The notes: generated by a model not told the origin, from the sequence alone. 64,000 bases of DNA from Lacticaseibacillus kribbianus (GCF_020180945.1 NZ_JAIPUL010000005.1:62001-126000); one strand, 5' to 3'; counted from the first letter of the stretch, positions 35,121 to 43,910 are shown. Translations and numbers: made by a program.

Positions 35121-37022
35121 TTAGCCCTGCACCTTGGCGATGCGCCCCTGCTCGATGTAGACGGACAGGATGGCGACGTCGGCCGGGTTGACGCCGGAGA
35201 TGCGGCTGGCCTGGGCGATGGTCGCCGGCTGAATCTTGGTCAGCTTCTGGCGCGCCTCGGTGGCCAGGCCGTTGATCGCCTGGTAATCGAGGCCGGCCGG
35301 GATCTTCTTGGCCTCCAGGCGGTGAAGGCGCGCGATGGCGGCCTCCTCCTTTTGGATGTAGCCGGCGTACTTGATCTGCACCGTGGCCTCCTCGGCGACG
35401 TAGCGGCCGACCGGGGCCGGCGCCGGGGCCAGCTGGACGAGGTCCGCATAGCTGACCTCGGGGCGGCGCAGGAAGTCGGCGGCCAGCACCCCGTCCTTGA
35501 GCGGGGCCAGTCCCCGGGCCTCAAGCCACGGGTTGGCCTCCTTGGGGCGCAGACGAGTGGTTTGTAAGCGTTTTACCTCTTCTTCAATGGCCTGCTTCTT
35601 GGCGGTGAAGGCGGCGAAGCGGTCCGCATCGATCAGCCCCAGGTCGTGGCCCTTGGCCGTCAGCCGCAGGTCCGCGTTGTCGTGGCGCAGGATCAGGCGG
35701 TACTCGGCGCGGCTGGTCAGCAGCCGGTACGGCTCGTTGGTGCCCTTGGTCACCAGGTCGTCAATCATCACGCCGATGTAGGCATCCGAGCGCTGCAGCG
35801 TGAAGCCGGGCTGGCCCTTTGCGCGCAGCGCGGCGTTGATGCCGGCGATCAGGCCCTGGCCGGCCGCCTCCTCGTAGCCGCTGGTGCCGTTCATCTGGCC
35901 GGCGGTGAAGAGGTTGGCCACGACCTTGGTCTCGAGCGTCGCGGTCAGCTGCCACGGCTCGATGATGTCGTACTCGATGGCGTAACCCGGCCGCATCAGC
36001 TCGGCCTGCTCGAGGCCGGCGACGCTGTGGAGCATTTTGAGCTGGATCTCCTCGGGCATCGAGGTGGAGAAGTCGCCGACGTAGTACTCGTCGGTGTCTT
36101 TGCCCTCGGGCTCCAGGAACAGCTGGTGGCGCGGCTTGTCGGCGAAGCGCACGACCTTGTCCTCAATCGACGGGCAGTAGCGCGGCCCGACGCCCTTGAT
36201 CACGCCGGAGAACATCGGCGCGCGGCCGAGGTTCTCGCGGATGATGGCGTGCGTCTGCGCGTTGGTGTAGGTCATCCAGCAGGACAGCTGGTCCTTGAGG
36301 TACAGCGAATCCGGCGTCGTGAAGGAAAAATGGTTCGGCGTGGTGTCGCCGGGCTGCTCCTCGGTTTTGGTGAAGTCAATCGAGCTGCCCAAAACGCGCG
36401 GCGGCGTGCCGGTCTTGAAGCGGCGCAGCTTGAAGCCGTTTTGTTCCAGGCTCTCGGACAACTTGATGCTCGGCAGGCTGTTGTTCGGGCCGCTGGAGTA
36501 CATCAGCTCGCCGATGATGATTTTGCCGCGGCTGGACGTGCCGGCCGTCAGCACCACGCTCTTGGCCCGGTAGCGCGCGCCCGTGGCGGCGACGACGCCG
36601 ACGCAGGCGCCGTCTTCGACCAGCAGGCGCTCGACGAGGCCCTGGCGCAGGTCGAGGTTGGCCTGACGCTCGATGGTTGCCTTCATGCTGCGGTGGTACG
36701 CCGCCTTGTCGGCCTGGGCGCGCAGGGCGCGCACCGCCGGCCCCTTGCCGGTGTTCAGCATCCGCATCTGGATGTAGGTCTTGTCGATGTTCTTGCCCAT
36801 CTCGCCGCCCAGCGCGTCGATCTCGCGCACGACGATGCCCTTGGCGGGACCGCCGACGCTGGGGTTGCACGGCATGAACGCGAGCATCTCTAGGCTGATG
36901 GTGATCAGCAGCGTCTTTTGCCCCATCCGGGCCGCGGCCAGCGCCGCCTCGCAGCCGGCGTGGCCGGCCCCGACAACGACGACATCGTAGGTCGCCGCCT
37001 CGTACTCTTTCACTTCTGGCAT
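35121..37022 (-). CDS. mnmG: tRNA uridine-34 carboxymethylaminomethyl synthesis protein MnmG
   Basis: A 633-residue FAD enzyme that, with MnmE, installs the cmnm5 group on the wobble uridine of several tRNAs; cytoplasmic. The FAD-binding [20 protein letters not shown] near the start, the conserved [14 protein letters not shown] and FKTGTPPRV blocks, the [12 protein letters not shown] region and the C-terminal helical MnmE-binding domain ([20 protein letters not shown]) are intact. AAGGAGAAGTT precedes the ATG. The gene is followed in transcription by none; mnmE lies upstream on the same strand, separated by three tandem palindromic repeats. Confidence 0.97.
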   Translation of the reverse strand: MPEVKEYEAATYDVVVVGAGHAGCEAALAAARMGQKTLLITISLEMLAFMPCNPSVGGPAKGIVVREIDALGGEMGKNIDKTYIQMRMLNTGKGPAVRALRAQADKAAYHRSMKATIERQANLDLRQGLVERLLVEDGACVGVVAATGARYRAKSVVLTAGTSSRGKIIIGELMYSSGPNNSLPSIKLSESLEQNGFKLRRFKTGTPPRVLGSSIDFTKTEEQPGDTTPNHFSFTTPDSLYLKDQLSCWMTYTNAQTHAIIRENLGRAPMFSGVIKGVGPRYCPSIEDKVVRFADKPRHQLFLEPEGKDTDEYYVGDFSTSMPEEIQLKMLHSVAGLEQAELMRPGYAIEYDIIEPWQLTATLETKVVANLFTAGQMNGTSGYEEAAGQGLIAGINAALRAKGQPGFTLQRSDAYIGVMIDDLVTKGTNEPYRLLTSRAEYRLILRHDNADLRLTAKGHDLGLIDADRFAAFTAKKQAIEEEVKRLQTTRLRPKEANPWLEARGLAPLKDGVLAADFLRRPEVSYADLVQLAPAPAPVGRYVAEEATVQIKYAGYIQKEEAAIARLHRLEAKKIPAGLDYQAINGLATEARQKLTKIQPATIAQASRISGVNPADVAILSVYIEQGRIAKVQG

Positions 37023-37100
37023 AACTTCTCCTTCCGGTATTTCCCGGGAAATGATTCGATTGGTAAACGGGATGCGGCGCGCTGCGCTCCGCTACTAAAA

Positions 37101-37467
37101 CGGGCTGCGAAGCGCATCGCGGGCACGTCTAGCTACGCCGAGGCACTCGGGCCTAGGTGCGGGCCCAATCGTCTCGGCTAGGCTAGCCGTCCCGCTAACC
37201 GCGCTTCTCCGCCCCCTATCCAAACGGGCTACTCGCGGCAACGCCGGTTCGTCTAGCTAAGGCCGGTCCTTGGGCCCAAGTGCCGCCCAATGCCCTGCCT
37301 TACGCTAGCCGCCCGGCTAAGTGCGCCGCGCTCCGCCCTCTATCCAAACGGGCTACGAAGCGCATCGCGGGCGCGTCTAGCTACGCCGAGGCACTCGGGC
37401 CTAAGTGCGGGCCCAAGCGTCTCGGCTAGGCTAGCCGTCCCGCTAACCGCGCTTCTCCGCCCTCTAC
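37101..37467. repeat. Three tandem copies of a 124-bp palindromic repeat
   Basis: Units begin at 37101, 37225 and 37349 (period exactly 124 bp), each starting CGGGCTNC and ending CTCCGCCCYCTAYC. Copies 1 and 3 are nearly identical, copy 2 has diverged. Each unit is an imperfect palindrome with inner arms such as ACTCGGGCC.../GGGCCCAA and outer arms built on CTAGC. The last copy reaches the mnmE stop codon. Related units occur at 43046, 46681, 46804, 47069, 49020 and 61185. Confidence 0.85.
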
Positions 37468-38936
37468 TTACCTAAGCAGAACTGGCTGAACAGCTGCGTG
37501 ATCAGCTCGTCCGGCGCGGCGTCGCCCGTAATTTCGCCGAGCTTGTCCCACGCCGCGGTCATGTCGATCTGCACGAGGTCGATCGGCATCCCCGCCGCGA
37601 TGCCGTCCAAAACGCTCTGCAGGCTGGCTTTGGCCTGCCGCAGCAGCCCGATCTGGCGCGCGTTGGTGACCATCACCGTGGTTTGCGAGTTCTCGATGCC
37701 CGCGTTGAACAGGTTGGCAATCTTGGTGTCCAGGGCCGGCATCCCTGCCCCGGTGGTGATGGCGGTGCGCACGATCTGGCCTTCGGGAATCAGGCTCGCG
37801 CTCGGCGCAGCGGCCGCTGTGGCCGCCGCCGCGGCACCGGTCGCACCCGAGGCTTCGGCAGCCGAAGCTTCTGCTGCGGTGGCCGTCGCGCTCAGGTCCA
37901 GCCGCACCGGCAGATCCTGCTTGTTCAGGATCACGATGCGCGGCTTGGCGGCGGTCGCCGCGATCAGATCGCGGTCCTCCGCGGTCAGCGGCTGGCTGGC
38001 GTCCAGCACCAGCATCACCAGGTCCGCCTGCGCGAGCGCCTTGCGCGAGCGTTCCACGCCGATTTTTTCGACCTTGTCGTCGGTGTCGCGGATGCCCGCC
38101 GTGTCCAGCAGGCGCAGCGGCACGCCGCGCACGTTGACGTACTCCTCGAGCACGTCGCGGGTGGTGCCCGGCACGTCGGTCACGATGGCCTTGGCCTCGT
38201 GAAGCATATAATTGAGCAAGCTGGACTTGCCGACGTTGGGCCGGCCGACGATGGCGGTGGCCAGGCCGTCGCGCAGCACCTTGCCCTGGCTGGCGGTCTG
38301 AAGCAGGCCGTCCACGCGGGTCAGCACCTGCTCGGCCTTCTCCTGCAGCAGCTTGGTGGTCATCTCATCGGTGTCGTACTCAGGGTAGTCGATGTTGACC
38401 TCGACCTGCGCCAGCACCTCCAGGATGTCCTGGCGCAGGTTGGTGATCAGGTGGTGCAGGTTGCCGTCGAGCTGGTCCACCGCGACCTGCAGCGAGCGGT
38501 CGGTTTTGGCGCGGATCAGGTCCATCACGGACTCGGCCTGCGTCAGGTCGATGCGTCCGTTCAAAAAGGCGCGCTTGGTGAACTCACCGGGCTCGGCCAG
38601 CCGGGCGCCGGCGCCCAGCAGGAGCTGCAGCACGCGGTTGGTCGCCACGATGCCGCCGTGCGTGTTGATCTCGACCATGTCCTCGCGCGTGTAGGTCTTC
38701 GGCGCCCGCAAGACGCTGACCATCACCTCGTCGACCACCGTGCCGGTGTCCGGGTCGAGGATGTGGCCGTAGTTGATGGTGTGGCTCGCCACCTTCGTGA
38801 GATTTTTCCCCTTGTACACGGCTTGTGCAATCGCGAGCGCGTGCTCCCCGCTCAGGCGCACGATCGAGATCGCCCCTTCGCCGGGCGGCGTCGAGATTGC
38901 CGCAATCGTGTCGTACTCCGTTACCGTCTGTGCCAT
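37464..38936 (-). CDS. mnmE: tRNA modification GTPase MnmE
   Basis: A 490-residue potassium-dependent GTPase, partner of MnmG. The start at 38936 ([16 protein letters not shown]) has TGGAGG 7 nt before it. The N-terminal formyl-THF-binding domain has [13 protein letters not shown] and [12 protein letters not shown]. The G domain has [12 protein letters not shown] (G1), TTRD (G2), DTAG (G3) and NKQD (G4). The C-terminus ends in the catalytic FCLGK. It is about 30 residues longer than usual: an Ala-rich, Ser/Thr-containing segment is inserted after NKQDLPV, within the G domain. Expressed from its own promoter (39033-39061) through a leader with a terminator-like hairpin. Confidence 0.97.
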   Translation of the reverse strand: MAQTVTEYDTIAAISTPPGEGAISIVRLSGEHALAIAQAVYKGKNLTKVASHTINYGHILDPDTGTVVDEVMVSVLRAPKTYTREDMVEINTHGGIVATNRVLQLLLGAGARLAEPGEFTKRAFLNGRIDLTQAESVMDLIRAKTDRSLQVAVDQLDGNLHHLITNLRQDILEVLAQVEVNIDYPEYDTDEMTTKLLQEKAEQVLTRVDGLLQTASQGKVLRDGLATAIVGRPNVGKSSLLNYMLHEAKAIVTDVPGTTRDVLEEYVNVRGVPLRLLDTAGIRDTDDKVEKIGVERSRKALAQADLVMLVLDASQPLTAEDRDLIAATAAKPRIVILNKQDLPVRLDLSATATAAEASAAEASGATGAAAAATAAAAPSASLIPEGQIVRTAITTGAGMPALDTKIANLFNAGIENSQTTVMVTNARQIGLLRQAKASLQSVLDGIAAGMPIDLVQIDMTAAWDKLGEITGDAAPDELITQLFSQFCLGK

Positions 38937-38950
38937 CGCTGCCTCCAAAT

Positions 38951-39003
38951 AAAAAAGTGCAGTATCCGCCACTGCCCCTGGGGCCGCGGCGGACAAAGCA
39001 CTT
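38951..39003 (-). terminator. Terminator-like hairpin in the mnmE leader (attenuator candidate)
   Basis: On the minus strand AAGTGCTTTGTCCGCC pairs with GGCGGATACTGCACTT and is followed by six U residues. It lies only about 10 nt before the mnmE ribosome site and downstream of the mnmE promoter, so it would stop most transcripts unless an alternative fold forms. Confidence 0.65.
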
Positions 39004-39032
39004 TGACTACTTCATCGCAATATTGTGACTGT

Positions 39033-39061
39033 ATTGTACAAAACCGGCCGGCATTTGTCAA
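39033..39061 (-). promoter_or_regulatory. mnmE promoter
   Basis: TTGACA (39056-39061) and TACAAT (39033-39038) on the minus strand with a 17-bp spacer; the leader to the mnmE ATG is about 90 nt. Confidence 0.75.
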
Positions 39062-39248
39062 AACCTCGGTCGTCCATGCCGGCGATGACCGACGCAGCAC
39101 AGTAACAAAAAAGACCCCTAGTAGACTTTTCGGCAGATTAGTCTAGCAATCTAATGATTCAACTGTGAAGCCAACCGTCATCAACGGTCCGCTGGCTCCG
39201 TGTCTTGATGATACCATGCGCCCTCGGCCGAGCAAACCGGCACCGCAC

Positions 39249-39666
39249 AAAAACGGCCGCCACCACGCCCCTGGTGACGGCCGCGCCGAAGCCACCGCGC
39301 TTGTGCTTCGCGGTGGCCTTGGCCCTTTGCTGCTGTGATGGTGAATCCTGAGGTGAGCCATCGCGCTAGGTCTTGCGATGACACGGTGGAACAAGCCCAC
39401 GGTCTCCGGCTCGTCGCGGCTGCCCCGCGGTGCGGGTTGGCGAGTCGGTGGCACGGCCATGGGGTGGCAGTCTTTGTCCCTGGTGTCTCCCTCAACTAAT
39501 ACCGGGAGTTACACTAAAGCGATTTCACTTGAAAGCCGGGTGGCGATACACGTCCGGCTTGGTAAGGGTGGGGTACTAACGGGGCGACCCGTTGACCGTT
39601 CCCCGGGTGGTGACTACTGCAACAGCCGTGGCTTTGAGCTGCCGTCCCATCCTAAGATAATCATCT
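39249..39666 (-). ncRNA. Standalone structured RNA of unknown type (about 420 nt)
   Basis: A complete minus-strand transcription unit without a credible coding region. The promoter TTGACG-17-TATGAT lies at 39673-39701. The 3' end is a GC-rich hairpin (CGGCCGTCACCA with TGGTGGCGGCCG, 39254-39283) plus five U. Internal hairpins include AACGGG-TCGC-CCCGTT, AAGCCGG with CCGGCTT, CATCGC with GCGATG, and GCCACCGCG with CGCGGTGGC near the 3' end. I checked for RNase P, tmRNA, 6S and SRP signatures and saw none. A 24-codon ATG frame near the 5' end lacks a ribosome site. Confidence 0.65.
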
Positions 39667-39672
39667 GAAGGC

Positions 39673-39701
39673 ATCATAACGCCGGTAACTTTTCCCGTCA
39701 A
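39673..39701 (-). promoter_or_regulatory. Promoter of the standalone RNA
   Basis: TTGACG (39696-39701), 17-bp spacer and TATGAT (39673-39678) on the minus strand. Confidence 0.7.
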
Positions 39702-39765
39702 ATATTAAGCGTCGTGCGGCGAAAAAAGTTTTCCAAACGCCGTCACAACGCGATTTTCCCCAAAA

Positions 39766-39800
39766 TAAAAAAACAACGTGGCCCCTCGCATGGAGGGGCC
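39766..39800 (-). terminator. Terminator of the small LPATG gene
   Basis: GGCCCCTC (39780-39787) and GAGGGGCC (39793-39800), followed on the minus strand by a U-rich tract (39766-39775). Confidence 0.85.
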
Positions 39801-39808
39801 GCGCGGGC

Positions 39809-39970
39809 TTACTTGATCTTCTTGGTGGCGCGCCACAGGCAGTAGAAGGAGACGAGGGTCACGGCCAGAACAACGTAGCCGGCCACGGCAATCCACGGCG
39901 AGATGATCCCGCCGGTCGCCGGCAGCACCGCGGCGCCGGCGAGGCTTGGCTTAGAAGTGTTTCCGTACAT
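39809..39970 (-). CDS. 53-residue LPATG-motif membrane protein without signal peptide
   Basis: Starts at ATG 39970 behind AGGAGG. The sequence begins MYGNTSKPSLAGAAV, then LPATGG at 16-21, a hydrophobic helix (SPWIAVAGYVVLAVTLVSFY) and a basic end (CLWRATKKIK). It therefore has a complete cell-wall sorting signal but no N-terminal secretion signal; only about 15 residues could be exposed. It has its own promoter and terminator. It may be a sortase substrate or decoy delivered by helix insertion, or a relic; its role is unknown. An inverted repeat shared with the sortase 1 upstream region lies about 190 bp upstream. Confidence 0.8.
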   Translation of the reverse strand: MYGNTSKPSLAGAAVLPATGGIISPWIAVAGYVVLAVTLVSFYCLWRATKKIK

Positions 39971-40333
39971 AAAGAGTCCTCCTCATGGGAGCGCGAATCG
40001 GGTCGGGGACAATCGTCGCGGCCGGGCGGGAGGAATCCCTCGGCGTTCGGTGCGGCTGGCAATCACGTCGGCACGTTGTCGCGCAGTTACAACGCTCGCG
40101 GCCACGATGGCCGCCTTTAAGTTAAGTGTAGCAACTTGACCCGCCGGCCCGCCAGAAATAACCCTTACCGGGTAAAATGGTTGGCAGTCGGCCCCACGCC
40201 AAGTGCCAGCGCCGGTGCGCGTGACTGCCAGAACCCGCACGGGCCACGACGCCCAGACGCGGAAACCACCACAACCCGCTATGACGGTCTGTTCACACCG
40301 GCGAAGCATCCCCGACGCCGCGTCACCGGACGC
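39971..40333. other. Intergenic stretch with promoter of the LPATG gene
   Basis: No gene seen. A minus-strand extended -10 (TGC-TACACT, TACACT at 40125-40130) probably drives the LPATG gene. The element at 40161-40176 lies upstream of it. Confidence 0.5.
40161..40176. promoter_or_regulatory. Second copy of the ACCCTTACCG-GGTAAA element
   Basis: ACCCTTACCGGGTAAA matches the core of the inverted repeat before sortase 1 (23231-23247) apart from one missing base in the centre. It lies about 30 bp upstream of the -10 of the LPATG gene, a position suited to a regulator. Confidence 0.45.
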
Positions 40334-40369
40334 AAAAACACCCCGGCAGGTATAAGACCTGCCGGGGTG
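40334..40369 (-). terminator. Terminator of the rnpA-yidC-jag unit
   Basis: CACCCCGGCAGGT (40339-40351) and ACCTGCCGGGGTG (40357-40369) form a perfect stem; five A before it give the U-run on the minus strand. Confidence 0.92.
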
Positions 40370-40397
40370 GCGTCAGTGCATTGTGATGTGGCGCGCG

Positions 40398-41165
40398 TTA
40401 CAAGCCGCGGCCCTTGGGCGTGATGACGATGTAGCGGCGCGGGTCGGTGCCCTCCGAGTGGGTGTCGACGTACGGGCTGTCCGCCAGCGTGGCGTGAATC
40501 GCCTTGCGCTCAAAGGACGGCATCGGGTCGAGGTAGACGCTGGCGCCGCGGGCGATCACCTCGCGCGCGCTTTTTTCCGCCAGGCGACGCACCGCGGCGT
40601 CGCGACGCTCGCGGTAGTCGCCGACGTTCAGCATCACGGTCCACTTGGACTTGCCGTAGTGGTTGAACTCGGTCTGGGCCAGGTACTGGATGGCGTTGAT
40701 AATCTTGCCGTGCTTGCCGATCAACAGCGCCTCGCGCTCGGTGTTCAGGTCAAACCAGACCTGGTCGCCGCGGCGCTCGCTGGTGATGGTGGCCGCAAGC
40801 CCCAGCTCGCGGGTGATGTCCTCGAGGTAGCTTTGGACCAGGGCGACGGCGGTTTGGTCGTCGCGGCGCGGGCCGGCCGGGTGCGGCAGGTGCTCCAGCG
40901 CCTTTTGAACCGGCTTGGGCACGCTACTGGTCGGCGCGGCCACGGGGGCCGGTGAAGGCTGAGCGCCCGGTGCGCCCGCGGCGGGCGTCGTGGTGTCGGC
41001 GTCCAGCACGCTCAGGTTGACGATGGCCTGCTGCTTGCCCAGGCCGAACAAGCCGTGCTTGCCCTCCTGGACCACCTCGACGGCCACCTGCTCCCGGGCG
41101 ACGCCGAGCGTCACGAGGCCGGCGTCGATCGCCTTTTGGATCGTTGCCCCTTGAAAAGTAGGCAT
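40398..41165 (-). CDS. jag: RNA-binding protein Jag/KhpB
   Basis: A 255-residue cytoplasmic RNA-binding protein. The N-terminal Jag domain (TIQKAIDAGLVTLGVAREQV, KHGLFGLGKQQA) is joined by an Ala/Pro-rich linker to a type II KH domain (LIGKHGKIINAIQYLAQTEF) and an R3H domain (RRLAEKSAREVI, PMPSFERKAIHATL). It partners KhpA and affects cell division and elongation in lactobacilli and streptococci. AAGGAGG precedes the ATG. Third gene of the rnpA-yidC-jag unit. Confidence 0.95.
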   Translation of the reverse strand: MPTFQGATIQKAIDAGLVTLGVAREQVAVEVVQEGKHGLFGLGKQQAIVNLSVLDADTTTPAAGAPGAQPSPAPVAAPTSSVPKPVQKALEHLPHPAGPRRDDQTAVALVQSYLEDITRELGLAATITSERRGDQVWFDLNTEREALLIGKHGKIINAIQYLAQTEFNHYGKSKWTVMLNVGDYRERRDAAVRRLAEKSAREVIARGASVYLDPMPSFERKAIHATLADSPYVDTHSEGTDPRRYIVITPKGRGL

Positions 41166-41194
41166 GGGTGACTCCTCCTTACTGGAACGGGTGC

Positions 41195-42025
41195 TTACTT
41201 CTTGAGCGCCCGCTTGTAGGCGCGGCGCAGCGCCTTCTTGCGGTCGCGCTCGGCCTGGGCCTTTTCGTCACGCGCCTTCTTCATCTTGAACGGGTTTTGC
41301 AACAGCAGGGTCTGCCCCAGTGAAAAGGCGTTGGTGACCACCCAGTAAATCGCAAGCGCGGACGGGAACGTGAAGCCCATCGCAAGAATCATGATTGGTG
41401 AAACACCGACCATGACCCACTGCACGGTGGTCCGCGTCGGCTGCGCCAGCGTGGAGGTCAGACTCGTCAGCAGCGTGAAGATCGCGGCCAGGATCGGCAG
41501 GATCCAGGTCGGGTCCGGCTGGCCCAGGTTGGTCCACAGGAAGTGGCCGATCTTCAGCGCCGGCGTCCGGTAGATCGCCTGGTACAGGGCGAACAGGAAC
41601 GGCATCTGGATCGCGATCGGCAGGCAGCCCATCACCGGGTTGATGCCCTCGGCCGCGTACAGCTTTTGCGTCTCCTGCTGCAGCTTGCGCTGGGTGTCGG
41701 TGTCCTTGCTGCGGTACTTCTGCTGCAGGGCCTTCATCTGCGGCGCGATTTCCTGCTGCTTGGACATGTTTTTGATTGAAATGTAGCTCAGCGGGAAGAT
41801 CAGGATGCGGATGATGATGGTGAAAATGATAATCCCGACCCCGGCGTTACCGCCGGAGATCTTGGCCAGCCACAGGATGAACTGCGCGGCGTTGTAGATG
41901 ACGTAGCGGTCCCAGACGTTGGTGCTGTGCACGGTGACGGTGCTGGTGCCGCAGGCCGTCAGGAACACGGTCAGCGCCAGCATCCCAAGGACGACCAGTA
42001 GCCGCTTGGTATTGCGTTTCTTCAC
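41195..42025 (-). CDS. yidC: Membrane protein insertase YidC (lipoprotein type)
   Basis: A 276-residue membrane insertase of the Gram-positive OxaA type, starting with GTG at 42025 behind GGGAGAATTC; the longer ATG frame to 42082 has no ribosome site. The lipobox LTAC has its Cys at 25. Five hydrophobic helices follow, with the conserved hydrophilic-groove Arg near IIRILIFPLSY and a basic C-terminal tail (KKALRRAYKRALKK) for ribosome contact. It works alone or with SecYEG to insert membrane proteins. Usual neighbours rnpA and jag are present. Confidence 0.95.
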   Translation of the reverse strand: MKKRNTKRLLVVLGMLALTVFLTACGTSTVTVHSTNVWDRYVIYNAAQFILWLAKISGGNAGVGIIIFTIIIRILIFPLSYISIKNMSKQQEIAPQMKALQQKYRSKDTDTQRKLQQETQKLYAAEGINPVMGCLPIAIQMPFLFALYQAIYRTPALKIGHFLWTNLGQPDPTWILPILAAIFTLLTSLTSTLAQPTRTTVQWVMVGVSPIMILAMGFTFPSALAIYWVVTNAFSLGQTLLLQNPFKMKKARDEKAQAERDRKKALRRAYKRALKK

Positions 42026-42109
42026 GAATTCTCCCTCTTTCGTTCGACGCGGTGCGTCGTCGTATACAAAAGCCGGGGGCAAGCGCCGCAGTGGCGCTCG
42101 CGCCCAGGC

Positions 42110-42466
42110 CTAGATGATGTCGATGTGATCGTTCAGGATACCCGCAAGGCTCAAGGCGTGCACGAGGTTCTTCTTGGTCCCCGCCATGTCCAGCGTCTTG
42201 GCCGACTTGCGCGCGATGATCAGAAAATCCGTCTGCGGGTCGATGTCGTCGCGCAGCTCGAGCAGCGACTGACGGATGTAGCGCTTCACGCGGTTGCGCA
42301 CCACGGCGCGCAGGTGGACCTTTTTGCCCACGGAAATCCCGACGCGAAAGTGCGGCTGGTCCGCGTGCAGGTGGTACACCACAAAGTTGCGGTTGGCCAC
42401 CGACGCGCCCTGGTCGAACACGCGCTGGAATTCATCTTCTTTTTTGATTCGGTACGATTTACGCAA
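42110..42466 (-). CDS. rnpA: Ribonuclease P protein component
   Basis: A 118-residue basic protein assisting the RNase P RNA in 5' maturation of tRNAs. Family features: [20 protein letters not shown], the RNR motif in [12 protein letters not shown], and [11 protein letters not shown]. It starts at 42466 behind GAGGGAG. It normally follows rpmH closely, but here about 735 bp of repeat-bearing DNA and a strong terminator separate them, and rnpA has its own TATAAT at 42493-42498. Confidence 0.96.
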   Translation of the reverse strand: MRKSYRIKKEDEFQRVFDQGASVANRNFVVYHLHADQPHFRVGISVGKKVHLRAVVRNRVKRYIRQSLLELRDDIDPQTDFLIIARKSAKTLDMAGTKKNLVHALSLAGILNDHIDII

Positions 42467-42492
42467 GAACGCTCCCTCACAATCTGCTCTCT

Positions 42493-42498
42493 ATTATA
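42493..42498 (-). promoter_or_regulatory. rnpA -10 element
   Basis: A perfect TATAAT on the minus strand, 27 bp upstream of the rnpA start; no good -35 is visible. Confidence 0.5.
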
Positions 42499-42818
42499 CA
42501 AGACGCCACCAGTCGGCGCACCTGTAAACCGGCAATTTCCTATGTATGTGCAGCCCATCACGCCTGTTTGTGCAAAAATGCGCGCAAATGGCGGCGGGTC
42601 GCTTCACCGACGTGGCTTAATCCGACCGTCCCCGGCTCCCAAGTATGTGGCTACAGCCGCCCCGTCGAACGAACCCCACGCGCACACCGCTGGACCGAAT
42701 GGCTTCGCTGACTGTGGCAAGCAAGCGTAATCCAGCGACGTCTTTCCCAATCTAATCCCAGATAGCTACCGGGTTAGACTATGCCAGCATCGCATCACCT
42801 CTGAACACTTTGCAGGGC
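42499..42818. other. Intergenic stretch without recognisable feature
   Basis: No gene or clear signal between the rnpA promoter and the large inverted repeat. Confidence 0.45.
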
Positions 42819-43026
42819 GGAGGTCCGGCCGCACCACTGCTGGAGGCGGAGGGCCGAGGCGAGCCAGCGTGAAATTGCAGCCGCGCTTTCTCGGGGCGCG
42901 GTCGGTGTACTTTGCCGGCTTACAGCAAGGGCGGGTCGCAAGACCGGTCTTTGGGCTTGCGAGAGCCCCACGCGTTCCGCCGCCTCGGCCCGGAGTTGGA
43001 AGCAGTGGTGTGGCCGGGCCGGAGTC
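42819..43026. repeat. Large imperfect inverted repeat between rnpA and rpmH
   Basis: A left arm of about 43 bp (42819-42861, with GGCCGCACCACTGCT and GGGCCGAGGCG) recurs inverted at 42981-43026 (CGCCTCGGCCC, AGCAGTGGTGTGGCC), with roughly 120 bp in between. No open frame or transposase is present; it looks like a non-autonomous palindromic insertion. Confidence 0.65.
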
Positions 43027-43045
43027 CGGACTTCATGCTGATCTA

Positions 43046-43170
43046 AATGGGCTCCGCAAGCCAACGCGGGAGCAATCAGCTACGGTTAGGAACCCGGGCC
43101 CAAGTGCACGGCCCGGGTTCCTAACCTACACTGCTTGTCCCGCTAAAATCGGCTTGCTCCGCCCTCTGCA
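43046..43170. repeat. Single copy of the palindromic repeat family
   Basis: Carries the family outer ends (AAATGGGCTNCG and GCTTGCTCCGCCCTC) and a perfect 17-bp inner stem, GGTTAGGAACCCGGGCC with its inverted copy around CAAGTGCAC. It lies directly downstream of the rpmH terminator. Confidence 0.75.
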
Positions 43171-43200
43171 AAAAAAACCCACTGACCGCGGTCAGTGGGT
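43170..43200 (-). terminator. rpmH terminator
   Basis: ACCCACTGACCGCGGTCAGTGGGT is a perfect palindrome followed on the minus strand by a run of U. Confidence 0.92.
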
Positions 43201-43202
43201 TG

Positions 43203-43343
43203 TTAGGCGGATAAAACTTTACGTCCCTTAGCGCGACGACGAGCCAAAACTTTACGGCCGTTCTTGGTGCTCATCCGCTTCATGAAGCCGTGAACGCGTT
43301 CACGGTGACGCTTCTTAGGTTGGAAAGTACGCTTGGTGGTCAT
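43203..43343 (-). CDS. rpmH: 50S ribosomal protein L34
   Basis: A 46-residue, strongly basic ribosomal protein: [20 protein letters not shown], then [20 protein letters not shown] and RKVLSA, a full-length textbook L34. CAGGAGGTG precedes the ATG at 43343. It reads away from the origin. Its own terminator follows immediately, so it is uncoupled from rnpA. Confidence 0.98.
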   Translation of the reverse strand: MTTKRTFQPKKRHRERVHGFMKRMSTKNGRKVLARRRAKGRKVLSA

Positions 43344-43464
43344 AAGGACACCTCCTGTTTATCGATTACTATTTTCAGTAACGTATTGTCATTCAAACAT
43401 CTTCCCATTATACGGGCCGACCCCCGCCGCGTCAAGCCGGAACGGCGAAAAAACCGGGGCGACT

Positions 43465-43799
43465 TTATCCACAAATTTTGTGAAAGCAGCGGAAAAGTTG
43501 TGGATAATCTGTGCTCGTCGGCCGCGGCCGCCGACGACAATCCACAGGCTTTTCCCGGGTCGTCCGGAAGTTCACAGGGGGTGATTGTGATTATCCACAG
43601 GTGTGTTTTAGGTTGTGAACAACGTGTGAAACATGCATCACGCCGCGGCGCAGTTTCACAGATGGCCTGTGGATAACCCCAGTTGAGCGAGTGGTCGCCC
43701 CCGTTGTTAACGGGCCTGTGGATAACTTATTCGCAGGGTTGTCGACAATCTTCCGGTCGCTTTTCCCCGGCTGTGGATATGCCGCTTACTTGTGGAAAA
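43465..43799. other. oriC: Replication origin oriC, upstream DnaA-box cluster
   Basis: Between rpmH and dnaA lie exact TTATCCACA boxes at 43465-43473 and 43591-43599 (+) and 43499-43507, 43668-43676 and 43717-43725 (-). Variants occur at 43538 (CAATCCACA), 43772 (TGTGGATAT) and 43791 (TGTGGAAAA). AT-richer sequence at about 43800-43826 could be the unwinding element. A second cluster lies behind dnaA, making the origin bipartite. Confidence 0.93.
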
Positions 43800-43910
43800 C
43801 TTTCTGGTAAAATGCTAAACTTAACCTTGCGATTGTCGGCCGCCCGGGCGCCGTTTTTTGGCGTGAATTTTTATGCAGCCGACGAATATTGACAAGAAGG
43901 GGGCTTCAGG

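Noticed and set aside
39500-39640. Possible group II intron domain V or RNase P RNA piece
   Set aside because: The hairpin AAGCCGG/CCGGCTT lacks the domain V catalytic triad and bulge pattern, and no RNase P conserved blocks are present.
39143-39668. Several 96-105-codon frames on both strands in the mnmE-LPATG interval
   Set aside because: None has a ribosome site, and hairpins dominate the region; an RNA gene is a better explanation.
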